Source: an uncultured Paenibacillus sp.
GTDB taxonomy: Bacteria; Bacillota; Bacilli; Paenibacillales; Paenibacillaceae
Direction: 5' to 3'
NCBI GenBank assembly: GCA_927443375.1
Contig: CAKMKL010000333.1
Location: 1 to 38,502 of the forward strand
DNA length: 38,502 nt
Below the pieces are notes generated by a model. It saw only the letters and a program-made list of their open reading frames with translations, did not search any database and was not told the DNA's origin. Made by a program: the position numbers and the translations under genes. Shown one piece after another: positions 1-9,276 of this stretch (position 1 is its first letter; each line of letters begins with the position of its first letter).

Positions 1-1
1 C

Positions 2-979
2 TTCGCGTACATCATCGGTATTCGGCTTAAAGGCCAGCCCCCAGATACCGATGACGGCGCCGCGCAGGCTGCCTAGCGATTCATGGAGCTTCGAGATGAT
101 CATGAACCGCTGGTCCTTGTTCACCTCAACCACCGATTTCAGCAACTTGAACTCATAATCGACGTTACCGGCGATCTGGATCAGCGCATTGGTATCTTTC
201 GGGAAACAGGAGCCTCCATAACCGATGCCGGCCTGCAGGAATGAGGAGCCGATTCTTCGGTCCATTCCCATGCCTTCTGCCACCCTGGTTACATCAGCTC
301 CCACTTTTTCGCAAATGTTGGCAATCTCGTTAATAAACGAAATTTTAGTTGCCAGGAATGCGTTTGAAGCATATTTAATCATTTCCGCACTGCGGATATC
401 TGTTACGAAGACATTTTCCGTGAAGCCCTGATGAAGCTGACGCATGGTCGGCTCAAGCTGCGGATTATCGAGGCCGATAACGATCCGGTCCGGATGAAGG
501 GTGTCGCGGATTGCAGAGCCTTCACGCAGGAACTCGGGAGCGGAGACAATATCGAAGGGATGATTCGTGTGGGAAGCGATGAGGTTGCGGATTTTTTCAT
601 TCGTGCCAACCGGAACAGTCGACTTGGTCATGATGATTTTGTAGCCTTCCATCGCCTGGGCAATCTCTGTAGCGGCTCCTTCGATATACCTTAAATCCGC
701 TTCGCCACCCGGCAAAGAAGGTGTACCCACAGCCAGAATGACGATATCTGAGCGGCGAACCGATTCCTGAAGATCCGAAGAGAAGGATAATCTGCCCTCC
801 CGGAGATTCATCTCAATCAGCGCCTCGATCCCCGGTTCATAGATGGGGGATTCCATCCGGTTAAGCTTGCTGATTTTTTCTTCATCCTTATCGACGCAGA
901 TGACATGATTCCCGTTAAGTGTAAAACATACGCCAGATACTAGACCGACATAGCCGGTACCGATAACTGCCAGCTTCAT
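2..979 (-). CDS. ugd: UDP-glucose 6-dehydrogenase, C-terminus cut by window edge
   Basis: It oxidises UDP-glucose to UDP-glucuronate with NAD+ in the cytoplasm and would supply an acidic sugar for the exopolysaccharide. The 326 visible residues begin MKLAVIGTGYVGLVSG, a Rossmann nucleotide-binding start. The active-site motif GYGGSCFPKD carries the catalytic cysteine, and KSTVPVG and EFLREGSA are typical of the UDP-glucose/GDP-mannose dehydrogenase family. About 110-120 C-terminal residues lie outside the window. The start is ATG at 979, with AAAGGAGG about 9 bases upstream inside the stop region of the preceding glycosyltransferase gene. The gap to that gene is only 4 bases, so the two are probably translationally coupled. 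Family assignment is firm; glucose rather than mannose specificity is inferred from galU in the same operon. Confidence 0.95.
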   Translation of the reverse strand, partial: MKLAVIGTGYVGLVSGVCFTLNGNHVICVDKDEEKISKLNRMESPIYEPGIEALIEMNLREGRLSFSSDLQESVRRSDIVILAVGTPSLPGGEADLRYIEGAATEIAQAMEGYKIIMTKSTVPVGTNEKIRNLIASHTNHPFDIVSAPEFLREGSAIRDTLHPDRIVIGLDNPQLEPTMRQLHQGFTENVFVTDIRSAEMIKYASNAFLATKISFINEIANICEKVGADVTRVAEGMGMDRRIGSSFLQAGIGYGGSCFPKDTNALIQIAGNVDYEFKLLKSVVEVNKDQRFMIISKLHESLGSLRGAVIGIWGLAFKPNTDDVRE

Positions 980-983
980 ACAA

Positions 984-2084
984 TCATCCTCCTTTTAGGA
1001 AATTAATGTAGGCTTGCTCTACATATTGCTTGAACTGCACCATAAACGCCTGCTCGTCGAATTTGCGGGCATGGCCCATGATTTGGCCGATATCCCATGG
1101 GTAGGACTCCACTTCGTGGATGGCCTTCAGTAAATCGTCAACTTCCTGGTTCTGAAAAAACACACCGTTGACGTATGGCACGATGGTATCCAGCGCGCCT
1201 CCGGCCTGATAAGCGATGACCGGTCTGCCTGCGGCATTTGCCTCCAGCGGCGTAATTCCGAAATCCTCTTCTCCCGGAAAAATAAATGCCCGGCACTGAG
1301 ACATCAGGCCTGTTACCTCTCCATCTTCCAGCCGTCCGAGGAAGGATACATTGTCTTTGGCCATGCCCTCCAGCCGTTTGCGGTCCGGTCCGTCACCGAC
1401 GATATAGAGCTTAAGACCATTGCGGTTAAAGGCCTCCACGGCGAGATCGATCCGCTTGTAGGAAACAAGACGGGAAACAATCAGGTAATAATCGCCGATG
1501 GAACTCGAGCTTGTGAACCGGGCGGTGTTGATCGGCGGGAAAATCACATCGGCATCCCGGTGATAATAGTTCTGAATCCGCTTCTTCACTACGGAAGAGT
1601 TGGCTACGAACTGGTTCACATTTTTGGATGTCCGCTGGTCCCAGGATTTGAGCCGCTGCATGTAGACCTTCAGCAGTCTTTTGAACAATCCGGAGTTCGA
1701 TTGCCGCTCCATGTAAGTGTCATAATCCCACGCAAAGCGCATTGGCGTATGGCAGTAGCATAGATGAAACGTCGATTCGGGCACCTGAATGCTTTTCATA
1801 AAAGCACTGCTGGAACTCAGGACAATATCATATCCGCGAAAGTCCAGATCTCGGATGGCCATAGGATAAAGCGGCAGCACCCCTTTGAAATTGGTCTTCA
1901 CTCCCGGGATTTTTTGCAGCCAGGAGGCCCGGATATCCGCATCTTTGAGGTTGTCGGTCAGGCGGCTTCCGTTAAAAACCGTCGTGAAGATCGGGGCATC
2001 CGGATACATGTGGTGGAAAACTTCCACTACTCTTTCCGCCCCGCCCATTTGGATTAAGTAATCGTGCGCTATCGCTATTTTCAT
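984..2084 (-). CDS. GT4 family glycosyltransferase
   Basis: This is a retaining GT-B-fold glycosyltransferase, expected to add one sugar to the lipid-linked repeat unit on the cytoplasmic face. It has 366 residues from MKIAIAHDYL. The N-terminal half has the acceptor-side pattern GGAERVVEVFHHM. The C-terminal half has LIVSRLVSYKRIDLAVEAF, a GDGPDRKRLE donor-site segment and an E-x7-E-type signature around EEDFGITPLEANAAGRP. A longer reading frame to 2123 exists, but the ATG at 2084 is preferred because GAGG lies 9 bases upstream and family members begin with this segment. It lies between another GT4 gene and ugd in the cluster. Sugar specificity cannot be read from the sequence. Confidence 0.9.
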   Translation of the reverse strand: MKIAIAHDYLIQMGGAERVVEVFHHMYPDAPIFTTVFNGSRLTDNLKDADIRASWLQKIPGVKTNFKGVLPLYPMAIRDLDFRGYDIVLSSSSAFMKSIQVPESTFHLCYCHTPMRFAWDYDTYMERQSNSGLFKRLLKVYMQRLKSWDQRTSKNVNQFVANSSVVKKRIQNYYHRDADVIFPPINTARFTSSSSIGDYYLIVSRLVSYKRIDLAVEAFNRNGLKLYIVGDGPDRKRLEGMAKDNVSFLGRLEDGEVTGLMSQCRAFIFPGEEDFGITPLEANAAGRPVIAYQAGGALDTIVPYVNGVFFQNQEVDDLLKAIHEVESYPWDIGQIMGHARKFDEQAFMVQFKQYVEQAYINFLKGG

Positions 2085-2183
2085 GTGAATCATCCTCAAA
2101 GTTTTATGGAGCAGCATCATCAAGTAGTGATTGTATGGATGCAGGCGGTTGTTGTTACGCTTTGGCTTGAGTTCGGGAATCTA

Positions 2184-3323
2184 TTAGGTCGCTGCCAGCA
2201 AACCTTTGTAGTAGTCAACGATGTCCTTGACTGTATTCTCGATGACGAAGTGCTCTTTCACCCGCTTCATTCCACTATCCGCCATCCGTCTGCGCTCTTC
2301 GGGATGGTCCAGCATCCAGGTGATTGAATCTGCGAGTACCTTAGCGTCTCCAGGCTGGATCAGCAGCCCCGTTACACCGGGTACTACAATCTCTACCGGT
2401 CCGCCTTCATTGGAGGCGATCACCGGCAGTCCAGCCGCCATGCCTTCGACGATAACCTGGCCAAATGGCTCGGGGGTGATCGACGTGTGTATCAGCAAAT
2501 CAGCTTTATTCATCAGGCCTTGTATGTCATCCACATGGCCCAGCAGACTGACATTGCTCAGATCATCCTGCTGCATCTTGCGGATTAACTCCTGTTTGTA
2601 TTCTTCTTCTCCGAAAAGCGCGTCACCGGCCAGCCAGAACTTAACCCGGCTATCCTGTTTAAAAGCCTTCGCTGCTTCCAGCACGACATGCTGGCCTTTC
2701 CAGTGTGCCAGCCGCCCTACCAGGAGCACGTTGAAATCCTTCTGATCCCGTTTGCCGATTCCTTCGCCGATCGCTTTGGCAAAAGCGGAATAGACGACGA
2801 GGGTTTTTTTGGTGCGGGGCAGTTCCAGCGCATTCAGCGTAGAGTGTGAGTTGGCGATTACACCGTTCGGGAGCAGGCGTGACAGAAGCCGGATAGCCTT
2901 GGCAACAACCGGCTTCAGATACGGGGCTCCGATATGATCCCGGATATGCCAGATGAGGGGCACTCCTGCTTTTTTGGCGGCAACTGCGCCGTAAAAGGCT
3001 GACTTCAGGGAATTGGTATGCACACAATCCACTTTCTCCTGCTTGAGCAGCGGTGCCAGCTTGCTTCCGTAAGCCAGCAGCTTAATGGCTGCTGCCGGAG
3101 CGCCGAGGTTGACGGCGTTTCTGCCGCGGCTGCGGATGCTCTCATCCAGCGGGATAATGCGGACATCGATCCCTCTCTCGCGGAGCCGTTCAGCAAGTGT
3201 TCCTTCTTCCGCCAAAATTACCAGCGGTTCGATCTGTTCACCGATATTAGTAAGAATGTTGAAAAGAGCAACCTCTCCGCCGCTCCACTTCGCGGTGTGA
3301 TCAATATAAGCGACTTTTAGCAT
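2184..3323 (-). CDS. GT4 family glycosyltransferase
   Basis: A 379-residue GT-B glycosyltransferase predicted to act in repeat-unit assembly. The N-terminal domain contains KWSGGEVALFNIL, the usual glycine-rich acceptor-side loop. The C-terminal domain carries VGRLAHWKGQHVVLEAAKA, then LLGHVDDI, then the EPFGQVIVEGMAAGLPVIAS signature with both glutamates of the E-x7-E motif. Its start codon overlaps the end of the upstream gene by 7 bases (ATG at 3321-3323, upstream stop at 3317-3319), which suggests translational coupling. No signal peptide or membrane span is seen. The transferred sugar is unknown. Confidence 0.9.
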   Translation of the reverse strand: MLKVAYIDHTAKWSGGEVALFNILTNIGEQIEPLVILAEEGTLAERLRERGIDVRIIPLDESIRSRGRNAVNLGAPAAAIKLLAYGSKLAPLLKQEKVDCVHTNSLKSAFYGAVAAKKAGVPLIWHIRDHIGAPYLKPVVAKAIRLLSRLLPNGVIANSHSTLNALELPRTKKTLVVYSAFAKAIGEGIGKRDQKDFNVLLVGRLAHWKGQHVVLEAAKAFKQDSRVKFWLAGDALFGEEEYKQELIRKMQQDDLSNVSLLGHVDDIQGLMNKADLLIHTSITPEPFGQVIVEGMAAGLPVIASNEGGPVEIVVPGVTGLLIQPGDAKVLADSITWMLDHPEERRRMADSGMKRVKEHFVIENTVKDIVDYYKGLLAAT

Positions 3324-4510
3324 CCTGCGGCCACACCCTTTCCCAAAGTTTCGAGGAATACGGATTCCACTCGGTCACCCACATGCTCCCAGGTGTATTT
3401 CTCCAGCACATGATCCCGGCATTCATCGCGGCTTGGCAGCAGCTTGCGGTTACTTAGCATATGAATCATGCCTTCCGCCATATCATCGCTGGCCGCACTC
3501 TTGAACAACAGCTCCGGGCGGAAGCCCTGCAGAATTTCTTTGTTGCCGCCTACTGGCGTAGCCATTACGGGAAGACCGGAAGCAAGTGCTTCAACGGTGA
3601 TCAGGCCGAAGCCTTCCAGCGCCTGTGAAGGAACCACGAACATATCGGCTGCCTGATAATAGGAGGCCAGCTGATGGTCGGGAATGTATCCGAGCAGCCG
3701 GACCTTGTTGCCAAGGCCGTAATCGGCGATTTTTTCTTCCAGCTCCGCGCGCAGCGGCCCTTTGCCGCCGATCAGCAGAATCGCATTCGGGAAGCGTTCA
3801 GTGACCTGCTTCCAGGCATCCAGCAGCTGGAGCAGACCCATACGGTTCATCAGCCGCCGTACGGTCAGGACTGTCGTTGCCCCCTCCGGCAGATTCAGCG
3901 TCCGCCGTACGGCCAGACGGTTACTTGCCGGAACAAAGCGTTCCACATTCGCTGCGCCCGGGATGACGATGATCTTGTGCAGCGGTACGCCGTGCAGCGT
4001 ATGCAGCATGTCACGGAAGTACTCGCTGAGAACGATGAATTTATCCGCCAGCTTATAGGCTTTGCGTTCAATCGATTTGGCAATGGTCGTCTTGACCCGG
4101 TGCTTGATGCCCTGCCCTTCGATCTTCATCTCTTCATTCCACGGACCGTGAAAGGTCATGATCACCGGAATGCCCCGCTTCTTTGCTTCCATCGCCGGTC
4201 CAACGCCGTATGGGGCAAAATGCGAGTATAGGATATCAATACGCCCGCTGCCGTTTCCCATCAGATCCGCTGCTTTGCGCTGGAAGGCATCCTTGCGCTT
4301 CCAGATGGTCTCTTTGGGGTCGCCGGCGTTATGGATAATCAGTTCTTTAGGGGTGGAGGGCGTCTCCTGGCTGCAGATCAGCGCATGTACCTGATTGCGT
4401 GAGGAGAGCTGCTCGCATACGGATTTGAAATACGTATTGAGCCCGCCGGGCTGGAGCGATGGCCAACTGAGGCCGGTCGTCATGATATTGAGTCCGTCAC
4501 TGTACGGCAT
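3317..4510 (-). CDS. GT4 family glycosyltransferase
   Basis: A 397-residue GT-B glycosyltransferase of the exopolysaccharide cluster. The N-terminal part has the LQPGGLNTYFKSV acceptor-side loop. The second half has VRRLMNRMGLLQLLDAW, LLIGGKGPLRAELEE and the donor signature EGFGLITVEALASGLPVMAT with the two glutamates. The ATG at 4510 is supported by GGGGAG about 7 bases upstream and overlaps the end of the preceding GT2 gene by 14 bases. It is cytoplasmic by prediction and belongs to a run of three consecutive GT4 genes; no redundancy between them can be judged from sequence alone. Confidence 0.9.
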   Translation of the reverse strand: MPYSDGLNIMTTGLSWPSLQPGGLNTYFKSVCEQLSSRNQVHALICSQETPSTPKELIIHNAGDPKETIWKRKDAFQRKAADLMGNGSGRIDILYSHFAPYGVGPAMEAKKRGIPVIMTFHGPWNEEMKIEGQGIKHRVKTTIAKSIERKAYKLADKFIVLSEYFRDMLHTLHGVPLHKIIVIPGAANVERFVPASNRLAVRRTLNLPEGATTVLTVRRLMNRMGLLQLLDAWKQVTERFPNAILLIGGKGPLRAELEEKIADYGLGNKVRLLGYIPDHQLASYYQAADMFVVPSQALEGFGLITVEALASGLPVMATPVGGNKEILQGFRPELLFKSAASDDMAEGMIHMLSNRKLLPSRDECRDHVLEKYTWEHVGDRVESVFLETLGKGVAAGC

Positions 4511-5351
4511 AGCTTCGCTCCCCTTTCTTTTCTTTCTCCGCCTGGCCCTGTGCGTTGTGCCGGGCCAGCTTGCTGGAGCTTGTTAATTCGTAATGCTTGA
4601 AGCCGACCATGAATTCATACATCACCCAGAATACGGATACCGCGAATCCCGAAATGCCTTTTTTGAACAAACCGTGCAGGAAATATTTCTGCAGGAACCG
4701 TGCCGGAGGCCGCAGCAGCAGATTTATCAGCTTAAACGGCTTCCCGCTGGCAAAAGCGCTTTGCGCTTCCAGATCGGTGTATTTGTTAAAGCGGGCTACA
4801 TGGTCATTGATGCTCCGGAAGCCTTGGTGCCAGAGAATTCCGTTCAGGCGGACTGTCCGCTCTTCCTCAACCTCCGGCATTTCATGCACCAGGGAGTTGC
4901 GGATGCCGTACTCCTTGCGGTTGTACAGACGCACCAGGTATTCTCCTTTGTCCAGCCATCTGCCCAGGAAATCACCGATCCGGTAAAGCGAGTACGCTAC
5001 AGCCCTGTCCGTCAGGGCCGGCTTACGCTGCAGAATATCCTGGGCCAGCTCATCGCTGACCACTTCATCGGTATCAATCAGGAAGACCCAATCATGGACG
5101 GCGCGTTCCACCCCGAATTCCCTTTGTTTGGCATATCCGGGCCATGGGTTGACGTACACCCGGCAGTCCAGGCTTTCGGCCAGCTGCACCGTCCCGTCTT
5201 TACTCCCTCCGTCGATTACAACCACCTCATCGGCGAATAGTCGGCAGGACTGAATTGCTTTGGATATGCGAACTTCGTCATCCTGAGCAATGATGACAGC
5301 CGAGATCGGGTAACTGCCCGGGCTGCCAAGCACGCTTGTCACTGAATCCAT
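4497..5351 (-). CDS. GT2 family glycosyltransferase (WaaE/KdtX-like)
   Basis: An inverting GT-A-fold transferase of 284 residues. It has the ISAVIIAQDDEVRI start, the nucleotide-binding DGGSKDGT motif and the metal-binding DTDE motif (FLIDTDEVVSDEL), as in WaaE/KdtX-like GT2 enzymes. The C-terminal 60-70 residues include a hydrophobic stretch (ISGFAVSVFWVMYEFMVGF) that may associate with the membrane. The start is ATG at 5351 with AAAGGAGGAG upstream. It is the first gene after the 166-bp palindromic element at 5375-5540 and overlaps the next GT4 gene by 14 bases. Likely role: adding a sugar to the exopolysaccharide repeat unit; donor and acceptor are unknown. Confidence 0.88.
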   Translation of the reverse strand: MDSVTSVLGSPGSYPISAVIIAQDDEVRISKAIQSCRLFADEVVVIDGGSKDGTVQLAESLDCRVYVNPWPGYAKQREFGVERAVHDWVFLIDTDEVVSDELAQDILQRKPALTDRAVAYSLYRIGDFLGRWLDKGEYLVRLYNRKEYGIRNSLVHEMPEVEEERTVRLNGILWHQGFRSINDHVARFNKYTDLEAQSAFASGKPFKLINLLLRPPARFLQKYFLHGLFKKGISGFAVSVFWVMYEFMVGFKHYELTSSSKLARHNAQGQAEKEKKGERSYAVQ

Positions 5352-5374
5352 GAAGGTCTCCTCCTTTGCGTTTT

Positions 5375-5540
5375 ATGTGCGGTATCCCTCGTCATTCCAA
5401 GGAAGGTTTGGGCTTCCGATCGCTGTTGTTTTCTAATTTCTTCATTAGGCTGCTGTCAGCAGTTGAAATTAGAAAACAAAGGCGAACGCTAACGCTTCTA
5501 CAGCTCCAAACTCCCTTTCCATTTCTCTGATACCGCACAT
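5375..5540. repeat. 166-bp near-palindromic element with 12-bp terminal inverted repeats
   Basis: The ends are perfect inverted copies: ATGTGCGGTATC at 5375-5386 and GATACCGCACAT at 5529-5540. A second perfect 15-bp inverted pair lies inside, TTGTTTTCTAATTTC at 5426-5440 and its complement at 5465-5479. The centre holds CTGCTGTCAGCAG. The two halves also resemble each other between these blocks, so the whole unit could fold into one long hairpin. It has no coding capacity. It sits inside the polysaccharide operon between the flippase and the GT2 gene. The layout suggests a MITE-like or intergenic palindromic repeat; no clear target-site duplication is visible. Confidence 0.7.
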
Positions 5541-5600
5541 TTGATTGTTTGCAGCTAAGTTGCTAGCATCGTGTCCTCTGCTCGCTTTTTTATTAATTTC

Positions 5601-6986
5601 TTAACTGCTTGTATCCATAGGTTTTTTGCGGATATAGGAATTCATCGTCGTCTTCATCCACTGAATGTCATCCCCGTTAATCAACAGGCGGGGCAGTTTA
5701 ACCTTCAGGTTATATCTGATATTAAGAATGATGAACAAGAAGCGAAGCACTGAAGAGGAGAGCATCGCTACCCCTGCTCCGAACAATCCGAACTTCGGCA
5801 CCAGCAGGAAGAGCAGCGGGATCACCAGGATCAGACCAACCCCCTGAAGGATGGAAACAAACTTCGGTTTGCCGAGCGCCATAAACACCTGAGCCAGAAT
5901 CAGTGTGCCTCCGCTGATCGTTACTTCCAGCAGCAGCAGCCGGAACACAGTCAGTGCTGTGTTGAAATCCTTGCCGTACAGCAGCGGAATTACGAAAGGG
6001 GCTACCAGCATCAGGAACAGCGCACCGAGCAGGGTGCAGGTGGTGCTGATCCGGAAAGCCTTGAAGGTCAGCGCAACCGCCTCATCCTTCGACAGCTCGG
6101 AAGCTTTCGGGAACAGCACCACTGTGATCGAATTTGAGAAGAAGTTAACCATCCGCGACAGGCTCACCGCGACCGCATACAGCCCCAGATCTGCTGGCCG
6201 CAGCAGGCCGGCGATAATGATCTGGTCAATATAGTAGGAGAACTGGCCGAGCAGGTCATTGCCGTAAGAGCCGAGCCCGTAGGTGAACAATCTTTTGAAA
6301 TTCAGGTAAGTATCTTTCATCTTTACCTTGTAGGTGCGGAGCAGCGAGATCGTCATCCAGATGAACAGCGGAACTGACGGAACCAGATAGGCCAGTGCGG
6401 TAGTAAATGGATTCATGCTGCCCGTAAGGATCAGGATCCCGATCGCTGCAAGCGTCAAAAGCGGAATCAGATAACGCAGCAGGTTGAAGGTTTTGTAATC
6501 CCCTCTGAATTGAAATGCTGCATTATTAACCTGTGAGAGCACAATCAGCGGGCATAGGATCATTGACACCTGAGCAAACAGGACAACGTCCGGGCTAAAG
6601 GATTTCAGCCAGTACGGCAAGACCAGAATACCTACCATCGTTGCTGCCACCCCGAACCCGAGTCCGATTAACAGCGCCACCCGGTACAGCACTCCGGCTT
6701 CATCCGGGTTCTTCTTAGCGTTGTAGATCAGCGCCGAGGGAATACCGAAACTCATACTGAACGCCAGAAACTGCGACCAGTTCACCATAGCCGTCTGTTC
6801 CCCGCGGCCTGTCGGGCCTAAATAGCGGGCAGTCAGCACACCGGTCAGCATATTGACCAGCAGGATCAGAATGCTGACCATCATCGTTTTTACGGCGGCA
6901 GAGCTGTTGTTCTTGCTCTTCGTAAAGCTCTTGAGCGAGGACCAGACTGTGCTAGTGGGAAGTGATTTCGCGTTCAACTGCTGCAT
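5601..6986 (-). CDS. Wzx-like oligosaccharide flippase
   Basis: A polytopic membrane protein of 461 residues that would flip the undecaprenyl-linked repeat unit across the cytoplasmic membrane. Hydrophobic segments run through most of the protein, about 12-14 spans, starting with MVSILILLVNMLTGVLTARY. The segment TARYLGPTGRGE is typical of the MVF/polysaccharide-transport superfamily. The ATG at 6986 is chosen over the frame start at 7043 because AAGGGGA lies 7 bases upstream. It still overlaps the preceding gene by 35 bases. Its place among Wzy-like and glycosyltransferase genes supports the Wzx role. Confidence 0.88.
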   Translation of the reverse strand: MQQLNAKSLPTSTVWSSLKSFTKSKNNSSAAVKTMMVSILILLVNMLTGVLTARYLGPTGRGEQTAMVNWSQFLAFSMSFGIPSALIYNAKKNPDEAGVLYRVALLIGLGFGVAATMVGILVLPYWLKSFSPDVVLFAQVSMILCPLIVLSQVNNAAFQFRGDYKTFNLLRYLIPLLTLAAIGILILTGSMNPFTTALAYLVPSVPLFIWMTISLLRTYKVKMKDTYLNFKRLFTYGLGSYGNDLLGQFSYYIDQIIIAGLLRPADLGLYAVAVSLSRMVNFFSNSITVVLFPKASELSKDEAVALTFKAFRISTTCTLLGALFLMLVAPFVIPLLYGKDFNTALTVFRLLLLEVTISGGTLILAQVFMALGKPKFVSILQGVGLILVIPLLFLLVPKFGLFGAGVAMLSSSVLRFLFIILNIRYNLKVKLPRLLINGDDIQWMKTTMNSYIRKKPMDTSS

Positions 6987-8445
6987 GTGGTGTCCCCTTC
7001 TTTCTGCTCTCAATAATCTCTTTAGCGCCAAGGCCCAGGCCAATCAGCATCCAGATCAGATATCCTTTTAGTCCGGGGAAGCCGTTGTCCGAAACCAGGC
7101 TGACTACCGCTCCCGTCCATGCGGCCAGCGACAGCCTGGCATAAGGCTGGAGACTGTCTTTGCTGGTTACCCGGCTGACAATTTGTTTAATCACTGCGCC
7201 GAGTGCACCGAAGAAGAACAAAGCACCTAATACTCCGAAGGTAAGCAGCAATGCGATAAACCCGTTATCCATATTGCCGTATTCCCCGAGTTCTCCTCCG
7301 TTGCCGATCTTAGTTCCTTGCCCTACACTGCCGATCCCCTGACCCACCGGATTGGATGCGACCATCGGCAGCATGTTCTGCCAGAGGCTGAGCCGTTCGT
7401 TATAGGAGTGGTCTTCCTGCACAGAGGTCAGTGTCTCCATGCGGGCGACCAGCCCCTCTGCACCCGGAAGCTTCGGTACGATCCAGAACAGCGCTGCTGC
7501 TACAAAGGCCAGCTGGAGCAGTGCCTTCCACTTGCCCTTTGAAGGTGAGGAGCCGATGTAGACCAGCAGCATCACCAGCATCACCAGCCACGCGGAGCGG
7601 ACCAATGTAGTCAGCAGGCAGATCACTACGAGCAGTACACCGATCCAGCGCAGCGTGCCTTGCCATCTCTTCTCCAGAATCATCGGCACCAGTGCGAACA
7701 CCAGGAAGGTTGCAGCCGGCCCGGGTGAATTCAGTGTGGAGAAGACCCGGATTTCCAAAGGATACGGAGTTCCGATGGACATCATATCGGCGTTCCGCAT
7801 CCAGAAGGCATCCCAAGGCGGAACGGTCAGATATTGAACGATTCCGTAAACGGCGACCAGCACTGCTATGTTGGCAAAAGAGTGCAGCAGCCGGTCAATA
7901 TCCTTCGGATTGAACCGCGTGACTGCAAAGAATGGAATCAGCAGCAGCGGTACGATGTAATTCGCCAGATCGTACACTGAACCTATGCCGTTCTTGGCCA
8001 GGCCGATCAGTGCACCGTAGGCCAAGGCTACCGAGAACAGCAGGATGATCCGGGTGGAGGATTTGCGGATCCGGTGAATCTCCCTGAGTACCGGTATCGC
8101 AAGCAGTGCGCCCGTCAACAGCGGTGCCAGACTGAGGAGTGATACGGAATGGTACACACCCTCCGACCAGTCAGCGATACGCCTCAGCTCCGGAGCCACC
8201 GCCCATACGAGCAGTGTATAGGTGAGCAGCTGCTTCGGCTTCACCAGCGCCAGCAGGAAGGCGGGAAAGAGAATCCCCGCCAGAACCACGCCCTGCAGGC
8301 TGTTGGAAGCACTGAGTTTCGCACTGGCGAACCCGATCATCAGCGGAAGGCCAAGGCATATGGCACATATCAGCGCCATCACCGCACCCGATCTTACCGC
8401 TGTCAGGGATGGCAGCGTCATGCTGCTTTCATTCTGGTCCGTCAT
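6952..8445 (-). CDS. O-antigen ligase/Wzy-like membrane protein (first of two)
   Basis: A 497-residue protein with about 10-12 hydrophobic spans and a large extracytoplasmic loop in the C-terminal half, the layout of the O-antigen ligase/polymerase family. The loop includes SYNERLSLWQNMLPMVASNP followed by VGQGIGS, a family hallmark. It could polymerise repeat units (Wzy role) or transfer finished polymer to an acceptor (ligase role); sequence alone does not separate these. ATG at 8445 is preceded by GAGGTGGG. A second, different protein of the same family is encoded at 9277-10590 in the same operon. Confidence 0.85.
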   Translation of the reverse strand: MTDQNESSMTLPSLTAVRSGAVMALICAICLGLPLMIGFASAKLSASNSLQGVVLAGILFPAFLLALVKPKQLLTYTLLVWAVAPELRRIADWSEGVYHSVSLLSLAPLLTGALLAIPVLREIHRIRKSSTRIILLFSVALAYGALIGLAKNGIGSVYDLANYIVPLLLIPFFAVTRFNPKDIDRLLHSFANIAVLVAVYGIVQYLTVPPWDAFWMRNADMMSIGTPYPLEIRVFSTLNSPGPAATFLVFALVPMILEKRWQGTLRWIGVLLVVICLLTTLVRSAWLVMLVMLLVYIGSSPSKGKWKALLQLAFVAAALFWIVPKLPGAEGLVARMETLTSVQEDHSYNERLSLWQNMLPMVASNPVGQGIGSVGQGTKIGNGGELGEYGNMDNGFIALLLTFGVLGALFFFGALGAVIKQIVSRVTSKDSLQPYARLSLAAWTGAVVSLVSDNGFPGLKGYLIWMLIGLGLGAKEIIESRKKGTPHAAVEREITSH

Positions 8446-8473
8446 CTTCTTTTCCCACCTCCGCTCCGGTCAT

Positions 8474-9247
8474 TCATTCAAGACTGCTGCCCTTCACTTT
8501 ATCCTTTTTGCGCAGCTCTTTGAGCAGCAGGACCAGGAATTGGGCATCGTCCACAAGATATCTTTTCCAAAGCCGTCCCGGCTCCTGGCTGAGCCGCCAG
8601 AACCATTCGAGCCCTGTCTTTTGCATAAAGTTCGGCGCCCGCTTTACCGAACCGGAGAGAAAATCGAAGGTAGCGCCCACGCCGATCGAGATCGGCGCCT
8701 GATAAGAGGTGTAATGGCGGTAAATCCATTTCTCCTGCTTCGGCGCACCTACACCGACAAATACGATATCCGGCCGGCTGTCTGTCAGCATCTGGATGAT
8801 CCGCTGGTTCTCCTCTTCGTTATGCTCGAAGCCATAGGAAGGGGAATAGCAGCCGACGATGTTCATACCCGGATAGGCCGCTTTTAGATTCTGAGTAGCC
8901 CGCTCCGGTACACCTTCTGCTGAGCCCAGGAAGAACAAACGGTATTTCCTCTGCTCAAAGGCATTGCCCAGACGACTGAAGAGATCCGCGCCGGATACTT
9001 TTTGCTTCAGCGGTTTGCCGAGCATTTTGGAAGCCCAGATCAGCGGCATTCCGTCCGCGACTACAGCGCCTGCTTCGGAATAAACGGTCTGGAACTCTTT
9101 GTCCTTACGGAGCTTGATCACATGATCGACGTTGCAGGTCAGGATGTAGGACTGGTTCCTTTCCTGAATCGTTTTGTCGATATATTCAAGCAAATCCATG
9201 AAATCATAATTATCGAAATTGACATCGAACATGTTAACTTGGTTCAT
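8474..9247 (-). CDS. WecG/TagA/CpsF family glycosyltransferase
   Basis: A 257-residue GT26-family transferase related to WecG (UDP-ManNAcA transferase) and TagA (UDP-ManNAc transferase). Diagnostic segments are LTCNVDHVIKLRKD, VVADGMPLIWASKMLGKPL, VSGADLF, FLGSAEGVPERA and VGVGAPKQEKWI. The ATG at 9247 gives the usual N-terminus MNQVNMFDVNFDNYDF; the longer frame to 9313 runs into the upstream gene. Such enzymes usually work at the membrane surface on the lipid-linked intermediate, often adding the second sugar. A ManNAc-type substrate is only an inference from family members. Confidence 0.9.
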   Translation of the reverse strand: MNQVNMFDVNFDNYDFMDLLEYIDKTIQERNQSYILTCNVDHVIKLRKDKEFQTVYSEAGAVVADGMPLIWASKMLGKPLKQKVSGADLFSRLGNAFEQRKYRLFFLGSAEGVPERATQNLKAAYPGMNIVGCYSPSYGFEHNEEENQRIIQMLTDSRPDIVFVGVGAPKQEKWIYRHYTSYQAPISIGVGATFDFLSGSVKRAPNFMQKTGLEWFWRLSQEPGRLWKRYLVDDAQFLVLLLKELRKKDKVKGSSLE

Positions 9248-9276
9248 CGTATCACTTCTTTTTGTGGGGAGTCGGC

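Noticed and set aside
3674..4231. 185-codon plus-strand frame inside the polysaccharide cluster
   Set aside because: It is antisense to a clear GT4 gene and has no ribosome binding site or domain. It reflects the GC-biased opposite frame.
5375..5540. EAR-type antitermination RNA of polysaccharide operons
   Set aside because: The position deep in the operon and the overall palindrome with terminal inverted repeats fit a repeat element better. I cannot identify EAR consensus parts.
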